A stretch of DNA of 64,000 nucleotides, taken from assembly GCA_030753265.1 (NCBI GenBank), contig JASMCQ010000071.1:12791-76790 (forward strand), written 5' to 3'. The stretch comes from Dehalococcoidia bacterium (lineage in GTDB: Bacteria; Chloroflexota; Dehalococcoidia; UBA3495). The notes beneath the pieces were generated by a model, which worked only from the letters and a program-made list of their open reading frames with translations, was not told the origin of the DNA and did not search any database. This document shows, in pieces, positions 20,236 to 29,159 of the stretch. How positions within the stretch are numbered: the stretch's first letter is position 1; each line of letters begins with the position of its first letter. Both the position numbers and the translations under genes were made by a program.

Positions 20236-21234
20236 CTAGCTCTGGGTAAGCTCTCGCACCGCCTCCATGAACGCGGGCACCACCTGGTTCCAGTCCCCCA
20301 CCACGCCGTAGCGCGACTCCTTGAAGATGTTGGCTTCGGAGTCCTTGTTGATCGCGACGATCACCTTGGACCCAGAGCACCCGGCCATGTGCTGGCTGGC
20401 GCCGGAGATGGCAACGGTGATGTAAAGGTCGGGGGTGATGGTCTTGCCGGTGAGGCCCACCTGGTAGGCAACGGGCACCCAGCCCGAGTCCACCGCGGCG
20501 CGGGAGGCTCCGACTGCGCCACCCAACAGTTTGGCCAGCTCCTCCAGGGGCTGGAAGCCATCGGGGCCGCCCAAACCGCGGCCGCCGGAAACGACGATTC
20601 TGGCGTCTTCGAGTTTGATCCCAGAGGCCTCCTCCTGGACCACTTCCACCACCCGGGTCCGGGCCTGGGAAGCGTCCAACTCCACCGGGAACGAGACCAC
20701 CTGGCCCTGACGGGAGGAGTCCGGCTCCAGGGGTTCATACACCTTGGGGCGGACTGCGGCGATCTGAGGGGTGTAGTCGCAGCTGATGACCGCCACGGCG
20801 TTGCCGCCGTAAACCGGGCGGTTGGCCAGCAGCTTCTTGGCTGACACGTCTACCGAGACCTCCAGACAGTCCTGGGCTAGCCCTACGCCCAGGCGGAACG
20901 CGAGCCGCGGGGCCAGGTCCCTGCCCTCGTTGGTTCGCCCGATCAGGACGATATTCGGGCTCGATTCCTTGCAGAGGGCCTCGATTGCGGAAAGGTAGTG
21001 ATCGACGTGGTACTCCGCAAGCAGAGGGTTGGTAACTGTGTAGACTTTATCCGCCCCATGGCTGATGGCCTCCGGGGCGGCCCCTTCCACGCTGGCGCCC
21101 AATAGGCCGATGGCCAACTCCTCTCCCAGGTCATCGGCTATCTTGCGGCCCGCCGCCAGCAGTTCCTGAGAGGTTGAACTCAGCGCGCCGCCGGCTATCT
21201 CCCCAATTACCAGGACTCCCTTTGCCTCTGCCAT
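20236..21234 (-). CDS. etfA: Electron transfer flavoprotein alpha subunit
   Basis: EtfA forms with EtfB an FAD-containing carrier that takes electrons from acyl-CoA or other dehydrogenases to the quinone pool. The product is 332 residues. The C-terminal FAD domain carries [14 protein letters not shown], the conserved [13 protein letters not shown] and the adenine-binding segment [11 protein letters not shown], and AINKD follows. ATG 21234 has GGAGG 5 nt upstream; an in-frame GTG at 21246 overlaps that site. It follows etfB by 113 nt on the same strand. It presumably serves acyl-CoA oxidation linked to the CoA-transferase and thiolase-like genes further on. Confidence 0.95.
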   Translation of the reverse strand: MAEAKGVLVIGEIAGGALSSTSQELLAAGRKIADDLGEELAIGLLGASVEGAAPEAISHGADKVYTVTNPLLAEYHVDHYLSAIEALCKESSPNIVLIGRTNEGRDLAPRLAFRLGVGLAQDCLEVSVDVSAKKLLANRPVYGGNAVAVISCDYTPQIAAVRPKVYEPLEPDSSRQGQVVSFPVELDASQARTRVVEVVQEEASGIKLEDARIVVSGGRGLGGPDGFQPLEELAKLLGGAVGASRAAVDSGWVPVAYQVGLTGKTITPDLYITVAISGASQHMAGCSGSKVIVAINKDSEANIFKESRYGVVGDWNQVVPAFMEAVRELTQS

Positions 21235-21347
21235 GGTCGCCTCCACCAGCGATTTGTGTAAACGGTTTCCTCGAAGGTACCCCTCTCATTCCGCGCCTGC
21301 CGGTTGAAGAGCGGGTCTTGTCTAAAGGGCCGGCGTCTGACCGCCGG

Positions 21348-22148
21348 TCAGAGCAGCTTCGCCTCTCGGAGTTTCAAGGCCAACTGCCGCCCGGCGTCGG
21401 CGTCGTTTTCACCCTCGATAATCTCGCAATCCTGGGTGCGTTCCGGCACGAAGAGTTCGTGTAGGGTGACCCTCGACTGCAGTTGGGCGGCCTCGATTCC
21501 CAAGTCGGCCACGGCCCAGATGGTCGGCCGCTTGCGGGTGGCTGCCATGATGCCTCGAAGGGTGGGATACCGGGGCTGGCCCAGTTCGTTGCTGACGGTG
21601 ACCAGGGCGGGCAGTGAAGCCTCCAGCACCTCATAGCCGTCGGGTATAACCCGCTCCGCCACAACCTTCCCGTCGGTCACATCAACCTTTCGGCAAAGGG
21701 TGATGCAGGATAGGCCCAGGATTTCCGCGATGCCCAGCGGCACTTGGGCGTTGTCCCAGTCGGACGCTTGCCGGCCGCAGATCACCAGGTCGAATCCCTC
21801 CAGCTTGCGGATGGCGGCAGCCAAAACCTGGGCAGTGAAGAAGCTGTCCACGGTATTGGCGAAGGCGTCGTCTTGCAGCAGATAGAGATCGTCGGCGCCC
21901 ATCGAAAGGGGCTTTTTCATCACGTCCAGGGCGAAGGAAGTTCCGGAGGAGATCACGGTGATGGTTACATCCTGGGCATCCTTGATGCGCAGCGCGGCCT
22001 CCACGGCGTTCTCGTCAAATCCGTTCACCACGGGAGGGATGTTCGGGGGAGTAACGACCACCTTCGCCGCCGAATCGACCCGGAAGGCCGCCATGGGCAT
22101 CTCGGGATCAATGACCTGCTTGGCGAGCACCGCGATTTTCACTGGCAT
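21348..22148 (-). CDS. etfB: Electron transfer flavoprotein beta subunit
   Basis: This is a 266-residue EtfB, partner of the EtfA encoded next. Family marks are the N-terminal KIAVLAKQVIDPE, the NGFDENAVEAALRIKD segment, the AMP/FAD-site region CGRQASDWDNAQVPLGIAE and the recognition-loop neighbourhood PRYPTLRGIMAATRK. Both subunits are full length, so the heterodimer should be functional. A GAGGAGG ribosome-binding site lies before ATG 22148, and a promoter with TTGACA lies about 60 nt upstream. Confidence 0.95.
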   Translation of the reverse strand: MPVKIAVLAKQVIDPEMPMAAFRVDSAAKVVVTPPNIPPVVNGFDENAVEAALRIKDAQDVTITVISSGTSFALDVMKKPLSMGADDLYLLQDDAFANTVDSFFTAQVLAAAIRKLEGFDLVICGRQASDWDNAQVPLGIAEILGLSCITLCRKVDVTDGKVVAERVIPDGYEVLEASLPALVTVSNELGQPRYPTLRGIMAATRKRPTIWAVADLGIEAAQLQSRVTLHELFVPERTQDCEIIEGENDADAGRQLALKLREAKLL

Positions 22149-22189
22149 GCCCCTTCCTCCTCTAGGATCAGTCCCTTAAAACCGTGTGA

Positions 22190-22219
22190 AACATATCACT
22201 ATGGGCTGTACCGTGTCAA
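22190..22219 (-). promoter_or_regulatory. Promoter of etfBA
   Basis: On the minus strand TTGACA (22219-22214) and TATGTT (22195-22190) are separated by 18 nt. The predicted start lies about 34 nt before the etfB ATG. Confidence 0.55.
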
Positions 22220-22362
22220 CGAACGGGAAACTGCCCCGCCTCGAGGCAAGCGGCAACCGAATTTTCTCATCGGAGTGATATAATTGTACTATATGAGACC
22301 ACCGCTTGGCCGGTGCGTCGACCATCTCGGCTCGGAAGAATAGCCTGGAGGGCGCTCGAATC

Positions 22363-23211
22363 ATGAACACCGCGAAGACCTTCTTCTTGATGATGGCCTT
22401 GACCGGCCTGCTCCTGGTCATCGGGGCCATGCTCGGCGGAGAAGCGGGGATCGTCATCGCACTGGCCTTCGCCCTGGTCATGAACGGGTTCGCGTATTGG
22501 TCCAGCGACAAGATCGCTCTCAAGATGGCTCACGCCCACCCGGTGACCGAGCGCGAAGACCCGGAGCTGTACAGCATTGTATCCGAGCAGGCGACGCTGG
22601 CTGGCCTGCCTATGCCCAAGGTCTACGAGATCGCTTCCGACTCGCCCAACGCTTTCGCCACCGGCCGCAATCCACGGCACGCCACGGTGGCCGTGACGAC
22701 CGGCATTCGCCGCATCCTGACCCGGGAAGAGTTGGGTGGAGTGCTGGCCCACGAGATGGCCCACGTGGGCAACCGGGATACTCTGATCATGGCGATGGTC
22801 GCCACCGTCGCCGGGGCCATCTCCATGCTGGCCTTCATGGCCCAGATTAGCGCCATGTTCGGGGGCATGAGGGGAGGCAGGGGCGGTGGCGGGAACATAA
22901 TCGGCCTGCTTATCGTAGCCATCGTCATGCCCCTCGCCGCGGGCTTGATACGGTCGGCTATTTCCCGGACCCGGGAGTTCCAGGCGGACGCCACCGCGGG
23001 ACGCATCTCGGGTAACCCCTACGCGTTGGCCAGCGCCCTGGAGAAGCTGGAGATGGGCAGCCGCGCCCGCCCGATGAAGGTGGCTGAAGGAGCCTCCCAC
23101 CTGTTCATAGTTAACCCCCTCAGCGGCGCGTCCATGGCCCGGCTGTTTTCAACCCATCCCCCCGTGGTGGAACGGGTGCGCCGGCTGCGGGAGATGCCGC
23201 CCAATTACTGA
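22363..23211 (+). CDS. htpX: HtpX-type membrane zinc metalloprotease
   Basis: This 282-residue M48B peptidase acts in membrane protein quality control. Hydrophobic segments at about 5-22, 26-45, 142-165 and 178-198 place it in the cytoplasmic membrane. The zinc site HEMAH (130-134) is complete, and the third ligand Glu lies in REFQADATAG. Length agrees with the family (280-295). I chose ATG 22363 (MNTAKTFFLMMAL) over the longer frame because GGAGGG precedes it and family members start there. A TATAAT at 22279-22284 may be its -10 element, though the -35 is poor. It diverges from etfBA. Confidence 0.93.
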   Translation: MNTAKTFFLMMALTGLLLVIGAMLGGEAGIVIALAFALVMNGFAYWSSDKIALKMAHAHPVTEREDPELYSIVSEQATLAGLPMPKVYEIASDSPNAFATGRNPRHATVAVTTGIRRILTREELGGVLAHEMAHVGNRDTLIMAMVATVAGAISMLAFMAQISAMFGGMRGGRGGGGNIIGLLIVAIVMPLAAGLIRSAISRTREFQADATAGRISGNPYALASALEKLEMGSRARPMKVAEGASHLFIVNPLSGASMARLFSTHPPVVERVRRLREMPPNY

Positions 23212-23743
23212 TCAGCGGCCAAATTCGCTCCGGCCCCGGCCTCACCGGCCCCGGCTTCAATGGAGGGTCACCGCGAGGACAAAAATGGAAAAAGGGCGGC
23301 GCTCCGCTGTGGCGGGCACCGCCATTCAATGTCAATCCTCGTGGGGTTCAGCAAGGCTATTGCCGAGCGCCATTGACAAGGCGATAGCCCTCGTCAGACC
23401 GGTTGTGCCGACCCACTCAAACCGATTCCCCTACCGCCAATCCTCTGCTAACCGCGCCTTAACCGCGTCCCGCGGGCCGTTTTCGAAGCGATAACCGGGG
23501 ATTGACTCCCTAAAGAAACCTGCGCCTCGGTTCGAGCAGGGTCTTCCCGCCAGCGGCGTGATTCAAGCGGCGATTTGTGCTAGAATCGGCCCGGGACGGG
23601 AGTCTGCTGCTGCAGCGAATTCTCTCGTCCGGAATAACTGATGGCAGGGATAGCGCCGGCGGGATTATCCTCTAGCCCGCATTCACTGGCGGTCAAGGCC
23701 ACCCCCGTTGCGGCGGCGAATCCCAGGGGAGTCAAAGGTAGAG
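23212..23743 (+). other. 530-base upstream region with possible extended -10 promoter
   Basis: No gene is supported here. At 23578-23586 the sequence TGCTAGAAT is an extended -10 element; the -35 (GTGATT) is weak. A transcript from about 23593 would have a 150-nt leader before the membrane protein gene. No convincing terminator for htpX was seen. Confidence 0.4.
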
Positions 23744-25042
23744 ATGGGCTGCGCAACTTCGATTATCCGGGCCGTGGCGAGCCTCATTCTGGGAGTCGTC
23801 ATCTTCTTCGGCTTCATGTTCTGGCTGCTGATGAACAACTTTTCCGACAGACTGTTGGACGCCGAATTCTACAACGACACCATCACCGGAGAGGATACCT
23901 ACAACCGGATTTACGACGAAGTACTGCTGGACGACGAGCTGAAAGAGACCACCAATGATCTGCTGGGCGACATCCAGGTGGTGACTCACGACGAGATCGT
24001 GGGGTTGCTCAAGGCAATCGTCCCGCCCGCCTACGTCCAATCACAGGTTGAGGGCGCCGTCGAGCGGACCGTAGCCTATTTCAACGAGGATGTGGATACC
24101 CTTGAGCTGTACGTATCGCTGGGGCCACCTCTGGACAATCTCAAACCGGCCCTATTCCGGTTCATCGACGGGCGGATTGACGCGCTGGATGAAGAAGACC
24201 CGGGCGTCCCGGAGTGCAATGCCCAGCGGGTCAGCCAGGTCTCCGGCCGCTTCGAGGCGACGTGGAGCGAGTTGGCCCAAGGGGCGGTGCCCAAAACAAT
24301 CCCATCGCTAAAGGCCTTCACCGAGATATGCCGGCAGTTGATCTTCGACGCGGCCTTTGACCGGGCTATCGATGGAGTCGCCCTGGACGCGCGGGTCAAG
24401 GAAGGCCTGAGGCTCAGCCGGAGCGAGATCCGAGATGAGTTCATCCAGGGTGATACCCGGGGAGTGTTGAAGCAGGCGGCGCGGCCCCTGGCGACGCCAC
24501 TGATGGCCGACGCCATCGAGGAAATTAGAAAGGAACTGGACGCGAGAGACCGGTTTGACCTGATCCACCGGATAACCGAGTGGAACGACACTGTTTCCGA
24601 AGCTGATCTGCGCTCCGACCTCGATGAGGGCCGAACCTGGATGAACCGGGGCCGCAAGTTCGGAAAACCAGTGGCCCTGATCATGGTTATCGGCGGGTCG
24701 ATCCTCATGGGGTTGGTGTATTTCCCCAGTCTGGCCGGCGGGCTGCGCTGGCCCGGCGTCACCCTGGTCATCACCGGTTTCGTTTTCTTCGTAGTTGGCA
24801 GGGTGCTGGCGTCCCGCGTGCCGGACTGGTTGCAGGAGTTGGTTGACCGGGGGGCCGAGGACGTTTCGCAGATTCCGCAGTCAGTTACCGGTCTGGGCGG
24901 TGACCTTCTGGTCTCCTTTGGGAAGCAGCTTACGGAGGGTTTCGCCGCTCCTTCACTGACTCTGCTGGTGGTCGGCGGCATTCTTGTGGGATCGTCATTC
25001 TTCGTGTTCCTGGTGAAGCCTTTCATCCCCGGCGTCAAGTAG
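23744..25042 (+). CDS. Membrane protein of unknown function
   Basis: This 432-residue protein has an N-terminal membrane helix (about 7-29, ASLILGVVIFFGFMFWLL), a large soluble, mostly helical and acidic domain (30-305), two adjacent membrane helices (about 312-355) and a final one at the C-terminus (SLTLLVVGGILVGSSFFVFLV). The large domain, presumably outside the membrane, has two Cys about 60 residues apart that could form a disulfide. No catalytic motif is recognised. AAAGGTAGAG precedes ATG 23744; the in-frame upstream extension is unlike coding sequence. It stands alone. Confidence 0.75.
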   Translation: MGCATSIIRAVASLILGVVIFFGFMFWLLMNNFSDRLLDAEFYNDTITGEDTYNRIYDEVLLDDELKETTNDLLGDIQVVTHDEIVGLLKAIVPPAYVQSQVEGAVERTVAYFNEDVDTLELYVSLGPPLDNLKPALFRFIDGRIDALDEEDPGVPECNAQRVSQVSGRFEATWSELAQGAVPKTIPSLKAFTEICRQLIFDAAFDRAIDGVALDARVKEGLRLSRSEIRDEFIQGDTRGVLKQAARPLATPLMADAIEEIRKELDARDRFDLIHRITEWNDTVSEADLRSDLDEGRTWMNRGRKFGKPVALIMVIGGSILMGLVYFPSLAGGLRWPGVTLVITGFVFFVVGRVLASRVPDWLQELVDRGAEDVSQIPQSVTGLGGDLLVSFGKQLTEGFAAPSLTLLVVGGILVGSSFFVFLVKPFIPGVK

Positions 25043-25658
25043 GGGAACAGCCGGCCGTTGACCCCTGGGTCTTACTAAGGGGAGCGCCAGCCTCGGCCGA
25101 GGCCCCTCGCCTCGAGATGCGGTGCTGTCCGCGGTGAGCAACTGCCCACCCGCCGCAAGCGACGCGCCACAGGCCCTTTTCGATCAATCAGTCAACGCGG
25201 TTCTTGCGGCGCGTCATTCCGAGTAGCGGAGCGACGAGGAACCCAAGCGTAAGAACGGGGTTTCTCGCTCCGCCCGGAACCGTTCAAGCCCCGATTGAAG
25301 CGTGGCACCACGGCCCACGAAGATGGGCACAGCCCTGTCATCCCGAGTCCTTCGCGGGAAGGACGAGGGATCTGGGGAGGCGGGGGGGGACCCTCACCGC
25401 AGATGCTCCGCCGCCGTGGCTGGCTCAGCAGGACACTTTCGGACCAAGTCCCTATGCCGCTTGCGACCGGCACCCCGAAGTTTGAGAATCGTCCGGCGCT
25501 TTTCACTTGGACCCCAGTGAAAGATGAAGGAAGAGGGGCGCGTGCCGCTTCGCCATCGGCGGAGCAGCACGCGCCTTAATCTCGTCCCCTGGGGAGGGGC
25601 GGCCCCGGAGGGCATTTTCGTGCCAATTACACCCGGCAAAAACCGAGTTGGCTGAGGA
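25043..25658. other. 616-base intergenic region rich in dispersed elements
   Basis: No gene is supported. Positions 25210-25275 carry one short element (GTCATTCCGAGTAGCGGAGC and following), and 25295-25450 carry copy 2 of the repeat described at 13890. Such regions are typical landing zones for small non-autonomous repeats. Confidence 0.5.
25295..25450 (-). repeat. Dispersed repeat, copy 2 (inverted relative to copy 1)
   Basis: Read on the minus strand it runs from CCGAAAGTGTCCTGCTGAGC through CCGCGAAGGACTCGGGATGA to TTCGTGGGCCGTGG, aligning end to end with the copy at 13890-14045 with about one mismatch in five or six. The inner palindrome is weaker here. Confidence 0.7.
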
Positions 25659-26606
25659 CTAGAACAGGGCTATCGGGTTAACCGGGGAGCCGGTCACGTT
25701 CCGCAAGCGCAATGGCGCCACCGTCAGCATGAACTCGTACCGGTTACGTTGGCGGCAGGCCTCGGCCAACTGTTCCAGGTCGGCGTTGTCGATCAGCCAT
25801 AACCCCAAGGTGACCAGGCACATCGTGTGCAAGGGGGACCCCACCAAAGGGTAGTCGCTGGGCCGCACGTCGTTCGACGTATCGGTGCCCAGCATGGCCA
25901 CACCTCGCTCTTTGAACCAAGGAGCACAGGCCACCTGGCAGGCGGTCGCCGGCTCGCTGCCGGGCACCGGCCCTTTCTCCAGCCGCATGCGATAGTTCCC
26001 AGTCCGCACCAGCAAGATGTCCCCTTCTTCTACCTGAACGCCGTGCCGCCGCTCCGCCGCTTCCAGGTCCACCGGCTTGACGCTGTCGGTCGGGTCCAGC
26101 CAGGGCACTCCCCGCGCCGCCGGGATGTCCAGAAGCACTCCCCGCGTCACGATGCCGTCGGCGGCCGGCTCTATCGAGTGGCTCTGAGCCCCTTCACGGG
26201 AGGTGACCAGGCTATGGGGCTTGCCATTGTACATCTTCCCTTCCCAGGAATAGTGGGAAAGGGCGTCCACGTGGGTAATGGTCTGGCCGTGAAAGACCAT
26301 GCCGATGTACTCGGCCGCGCCGCGGCGGGTCTGGAGGCGCTCCAAGGGGTCGGTATCGCGGCCTTCGCCGCTGTCCACCATGAACCGCTGCACTGGGTGG
26401 GTAACGTCGGGCGCCGAGCCGGTGACGATGGGCCGGGCGCAGCTAACCGCAATCCCGTCGCGAACCAGTCCCGCCGCTTGTTTCCGCTTGTCCGGCCCAA
26501 TCAAGTTCAAACACCCCAATTGGTCGTCGCCGCCCCAACGCCCCCAATTGCTGAGAGAGGACATCCACTCCAACACCTGGGTTTCGGACGGAATCTCTCC
26601 TGCCAT
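25659..26606 (-). CDS. Cyclase-family (kynurenine formamidase-like) metal hydrolase
   Basis: This 315-residue member of the cyclase family (PF04199) includes kynurenine formamidase and isatin hydrolase relatives. The metal-binding signature HxxxxxHxDxxxH is at His106, His112, Asp114 and His118 (HGQTITHVDALSH). A downstream conserved LLDIPAARG and LLVRTGNY are also family-like. The longer forms such as this one act on varied cyclic amides and esters, so the substrate is open. It has no operon partner; fmt lies downstream on the same strand after 190 nt. Confidence 0.85.
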   Translation of the reverse strand: MAGEIPSETQVLEWMSSLSNWGRWGGDDQLGCLNLIGPDKRKQAAGLVRDGIAVSCARPIVTGSAPDVTHPVQRFMVDSGEGRDTDPLERLQTRRGAAEYIGMVFHGQTITHVDALSHYSWEGKMYNGKPHSLVTSREGAQSHSIEPAADGIVTRGVLLDIPAARGVPWLDPTDSVKPVDLEAAERRHGVQVEEGDILLVRTGNYRMRLEKGPVPGSEPATACQVACAPWFKERGVAMLGTDTSNDVRPSDYPLVGSPLHTMCLVTLGLWLIDNADLEQLAEACRQRNRYEFMLTVAPLRLRNVTGSPVNPIALF

Positions 26607-26795
26607 CGACGTCTCCTCCTGCTTGAAAAGTCTAGCGAGCTGAAAAGCCCGGTGAAAAGCCCGGCTGAAGTCCGGTTCTGGCCAGGGCCATTGTACGCTG
26701 CCGCCTCCGTTTCACCAACCGGCCGGTGCCGGCCTCTTCTCAAATAGAGCCTCGCCTCGGACATACTCCCGGAAACTGGGCCCCTTCGCAGCTGC

Positions 26796-27737
26796 TCACA
26801 GCCGCGCGCCGGCGAAGTGAGGGTGGCCCAGAAGGAACTCAGCGGCCGGCATGGCGCGGCGGCCTTCCACCTGCACGGTGCGCAATCCCAGGATGCCGTC
26901 CCCGGTGCCCACTCCCACAGGGGCATCCCTCGACCCCAGCAGCGTCACTTGGCCTGGAGGAACCGGCGGAGCGCCCGTCCGAGGCAACGGGGTTACGTCC
27001 AGGAGCTTGAGCACCCTGCCCTCCCAGCGAGTGAACAAGCCCGGCCAGGGAGAGTAAGCCCGGCAGCGCCGGTCCAGCGCCAGTGCAGGGAGCGTCCAAT
27101 CGGCCTGTCCGTCGGTGCGCTCCAGCTTGCGGGTGGCGGTGGCCCTGGAATCATCTTGGGGTTGGGCCTCGATCCGGCCCGCCGCCCAGGGCGCCAGGCA
27201 CCGGAGCAACAGATCCGCTCCCAGTTGGAATAGGGAGGCGGTCAGTGTCTCGGCGGTCTCCCGGCCGGACAGGGGATACCCTTGCTGGGAGATTATAGGC
27301 CCGGTGTCCATCCCCTGGTCCAGCAGCATGAGAGTGACCCCGGTGGAAGCCGCGCCCTCGACGATGGCTGTTGCCACGGGTGAGGGTCCCCGGTACAGCG
27401 GCAGCATTGACGGGTGAAGGTTGAGGCAGCCGTGCGCCGGGGTATCCAGGACCTGGGCCGGCAGCAGCTTGCCGTAGGCCGCCACCACAATCACGTCGGG
27501 TTCGAGACCGGCCAACTCTTGCTGCGCCTGCTCCGAGCGCAAATTCGGGGGCTGGAAAACCCGCAGACCCTGGGCCGCGGCGTGGCTTTTGACCGGGGGG
27601 AACTCCATCGGGCGGCCCCGGCCTTTGGGACGGTCCGGTGGGGTGTACACCCCGACCACCTGAACGTCCGGAGCGGCGGCCAGGGCTTGCAGGACGGGGA
27701 CGGCGAAGGACGGCGTTCCCATGAAAACCAGGCGCAT
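26796..27737 (-). CDS. fmt: Methionyl-tRNA formyltransferase
   Basis: Fmt formylates initiator Met-tRNA using 10-formyl-tetrahydrofolate. The 313-residue protein shows the catalytic trio Asn106, His108 and Asp144 at the same numbering as in E. coli (NLHPSMLPLYRG and MDTG), followed by the C-terminal OB-like tRNA-binding domain. The usual partner def (peptide deformylase) is not next to it. The product starts MRLVFMGTPSFA, the normal N-terminus. Confidence 0.95.
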   Translation of the reverse strand: MRLVFMGTPSFAVPVLQALAAAPDVQVVGVYTPPDRPKGRGRPMEFPPVKSHAAAQGLRVFQPPNLRSEQAQQELAGLEPDVIVVAAYGKLLPAQVLDTPAHGCLNLHPSMLPLYRGPSPVATAIVEGAASTGVTLMLLDQGMDTGPIISQQGYPLSGRETAETLTASLFQLGADLLLRCLAPWAAGRIEAQPQDDSRATATRKLERTDGQADWTLPALALDRRCRAYSPWPGLFTRWEGRVLKLLDVTPLPRTGAPPVPPGQVTLLGSRDAPVGVGTGDGILGLRTVQVEGRRAMPAAEFLLGHPHFAGARL

Positions 27738-27941
27738 TGACCCTCCGGGGGCGAAAGGTGATCCGCGGTTCGGTCGCGGAGCGGTCGAGGAGGACCCTCA
27801 ATTGGGATGCCTCCTGGTTCCCGACGGCAGGGACCCTTCACCAAGGCTCCGATTTCGTCGAAGCCATCTCAACCATGTAGGGGAACTTGAAGAAGGCTAG
27901 GGAGCATGTGCGGTTTCCCCTGCGGTGAGCCCTGGTCTGGC

Positions 27942-27971
27942 TTGACATTGTACCAAGGCGATTGCTAGAAT
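27942..27971 (+). promoter_or_regulatory. Sigma70-type promoter upstream of the rpsP-proximal RNA
   Basis: TTGACA at 27942-27947 and TAGAAT at 27966-27971, 18 nt apart. The predicted start is near 27978. Confidence 0.65.
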
Positions 27972-28014
27972 GCGGATACCGCTTGGCGGAATCTGGCGAA
28001 GGAGGTGAGAGTGC

Positions 28015-28086
28015 ATGGATGTAAGTTTAGCACGCAGGGGCGATGGTAGGCATCTGTCTGGACGCGACGAGGTGATCGTTTCCTAA
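28015..28086 (+). CDS. Possible 23-residue leader peptide
   Basis: AAGGAGGTGAG lies 4-8 nt before ATG 28015, the most complete Shine-Dalgarno sequence in the window. It opens a frame of 23 codons ending TAA: MDVSLARRGDGRHLSGRDEV and three more residues. Its coding region forms one arm of the long stem in the surrounding RNA, so its translation would disrupt that stem. No homology is recognised, and there is no run of one amino acid codon as in classical attenuators. Confidence 0.4.
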   Translation: MDVSLARRGDGRHLSGRDEVIVS

Positions 28087-28278
28087 TTACCCTTCGTTAA
28101 CATACGAGAACCCGTTTGTCGGGCCCAGGCCAATGCTTACCATCGCCCCTACGGATTTGGAAACGCAAAGGGCGAATTTACCGCGGATTGGCTGGGCCCG
28201 ATCCCATTTTAATGATGGCGACGCTCAAGAGTTGACCCGGATTCGGCAAGAACCTTAGAGATATACTCAGAAAACGCC

Positions 28279-28309
28279 ACCCCGGCTGGACCGGGGTTTT
28301 CGTTCGTTT
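28279..28309 (+). terminator. Intrinsic terminator before rpsP
   Basis: ACCCCGG, loop CTGGA and CCGGGGT are followed by TTTTCGTTCGTTT. It lies upstream of the rpsP promoter, so it ends the preceding RNA. Confidence 0.75.
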
Positions 28310-28337
28310 GGTGGCCGGTGGAGGCGTGTCGTAAAGA

Positions 28338-28366
28338 TTGACAACCGCGCACCCTCGGCTTAAAAT
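28338..28366 (+). promoter_or_regulatory. Promoter of rpsP-khpA-rimM
   Basis: TTGACA (28338-28343) and TAAAAT (28361-28366) are 17 nt apart; the predicted start is near 28373, about 36 nt before the rpsP ATG. Confidence 0.7.
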
Positions 28367-28408
28367 TCTCCTAGCATAGTTGCCAGCATACGACGTATCG
28401 GAGATTGC

Positions 28409-28894
28409 ATGTTACGAATTCGACTTAGAAGGGTGGGGAAGAAGGGGAATCCGTCATACAGGATCGTGGTCGCCGAGGCTACCGCGCCTCGCGACGGTGC
28501 CTACCTGGAGTGGATTGGCAACTATGACCCAATGGTTGATCCGCCGACTTCTACTATCAAAGAAGACCGGGCTGCCCAGTGGCTGAGCCGCGGGGCCCAG
28601 CCGTCGGACGCGGTGCGGCGTATCCTGGACAAGGCGGGGATTCTGGACCGGATTCCCCAACAGTTGTCCGCCGCTTCTGCTGCCAAAGCCGGGACGGATT
28701 CAGAGGCCGCCAACGGCGCAAGCGCGGCACCGGCCGCCGTGGAGAAAGTGGCCGACGAGCCGCCCGCCGATGAGGCCCCCACCGCAGTGGCCGACGAGCC
28801 GCCCGCCGATGGTGCCCCCGCCGCAGTGGCCGACGAGCCGCCCGCCGATGAAGCCCCCGCCGAAGAAACACCTGACGAGGCTTCTACCAAATGA
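28409..28894 (+). CDS. rpsP: Ribosomal protein bS16 with long acidic C-terminal extension
   Basis: Residues 1-85 are a normal bS16 (MLRIRLRRVGKKGNPSYRIV, then GNYDP and the SRGAQPSDAV segment), a small-subunit assembly protein. The usual length is 80-95 residues; here a further 70 residues rich in Ala, Pro, Glu and Asp follow, including three near-identical copies of VADEPPADEAP between about 105 and 150. The extension is probably disordered and exposed on the ribosome. The stop overlaps the khpA start by 4 nt (ATGA), and rimM follows, a common arrangement. Confidence 0.95.
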   Translation: MLRIRLRRVGKKGNPSYRIVVAEATAPRDGAYLEWIGNYDPMVDPPTSTIKEDRAAQWLSRGAQPSDAVRRILDKAGILDRIPQQLSAASAAKAGTDSEAANGASAAPAAVEKVADEPPADEAPTAVADEPPADGAPAAVADEPPADEAPAEETPDEASTK

Positions 28895-29118
28895 AAGAGC
28901 TGATTGAGTATATCGCCCGCTCGCTGGCAACCAATCCTGACGCGGTTGAGGTCACCGAAACCATGGAGGATGGGCGGCTGATATTCCGGCTGGAAGTGGC
29001 CCCCGAAGACAAGGGTAAGGTCATCGGCCGTCAAGGGCGAGTAGCCCAAGCCATGCGGGTCCTGTTGCGCGTGGCGGCGGTGAAAGACGGCGCTCACGCC
29101 GTGCTGGAGATCGTCTAG
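28891..29118 (+). CDS. khpA: KH-domain RNA-binding protein
   Basis: This 75-residue type II KH protein has the RNA-contacting GxxG loop in VIGRQGR (positions about 44-50). KhpA binds RNA, in some species as a dimer with KhpB (Jag/EloR). It is encoded between rpsP and rimM, overlapping rpsP by 4 nt, which is the conserved position of the gene in many Gram-positives and Chloroflexi. Complete in length and sequence. Confidence 0.93.
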   Translation: MKELIEYIARSLATNPDAVEVTETMEDGRLIFRLEVAPEDKGKVIGRQGRVAQAMRVLLRVAAVKDGAHAVLEIV

Positions 29119-29159
29119 AGCCCTCACCGCGTAAAATTTTCCGGCCTGAGGCCTGACAT

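Larger units (their letters stand above)
27978..28309 (+). ncRNA. Predicted structured RNA of about 330 nt upstream of rpsP
   Basis: The segment has its own promoter (27942-27971) and terminator (28279-28309), and rpsP has a separate promoter after that terminator, so this looks like a free-standing transcript. It holds a 17-bp long-range stem with one G-T pair: GGGGCGATGGTAGGCAT at about 28036 with ATGCTTACCATCGCCCC ending at 28148. A competing stem pairs GGGCCCAG..CCAAT (about 28119) with ATTGGCTGGGCCC (about 28205). A 23-codon frame with a perfect ribosome-binding site overlaps the first stem. It does not match tmRNA, RNase P RNA, 6S or SRP RNA by eye. The long stem could also be a MITE-like inverted repeat. 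Confidence 0.45.

Noticed and set aside
27978..28309. tmRNA, RNase P RNA, 6S or SRP RNA identity for the RNA upstream of rpsP
   Set aside because: None of the conserved core sequences of these RNAs is present and the ends are not tRNA-like.
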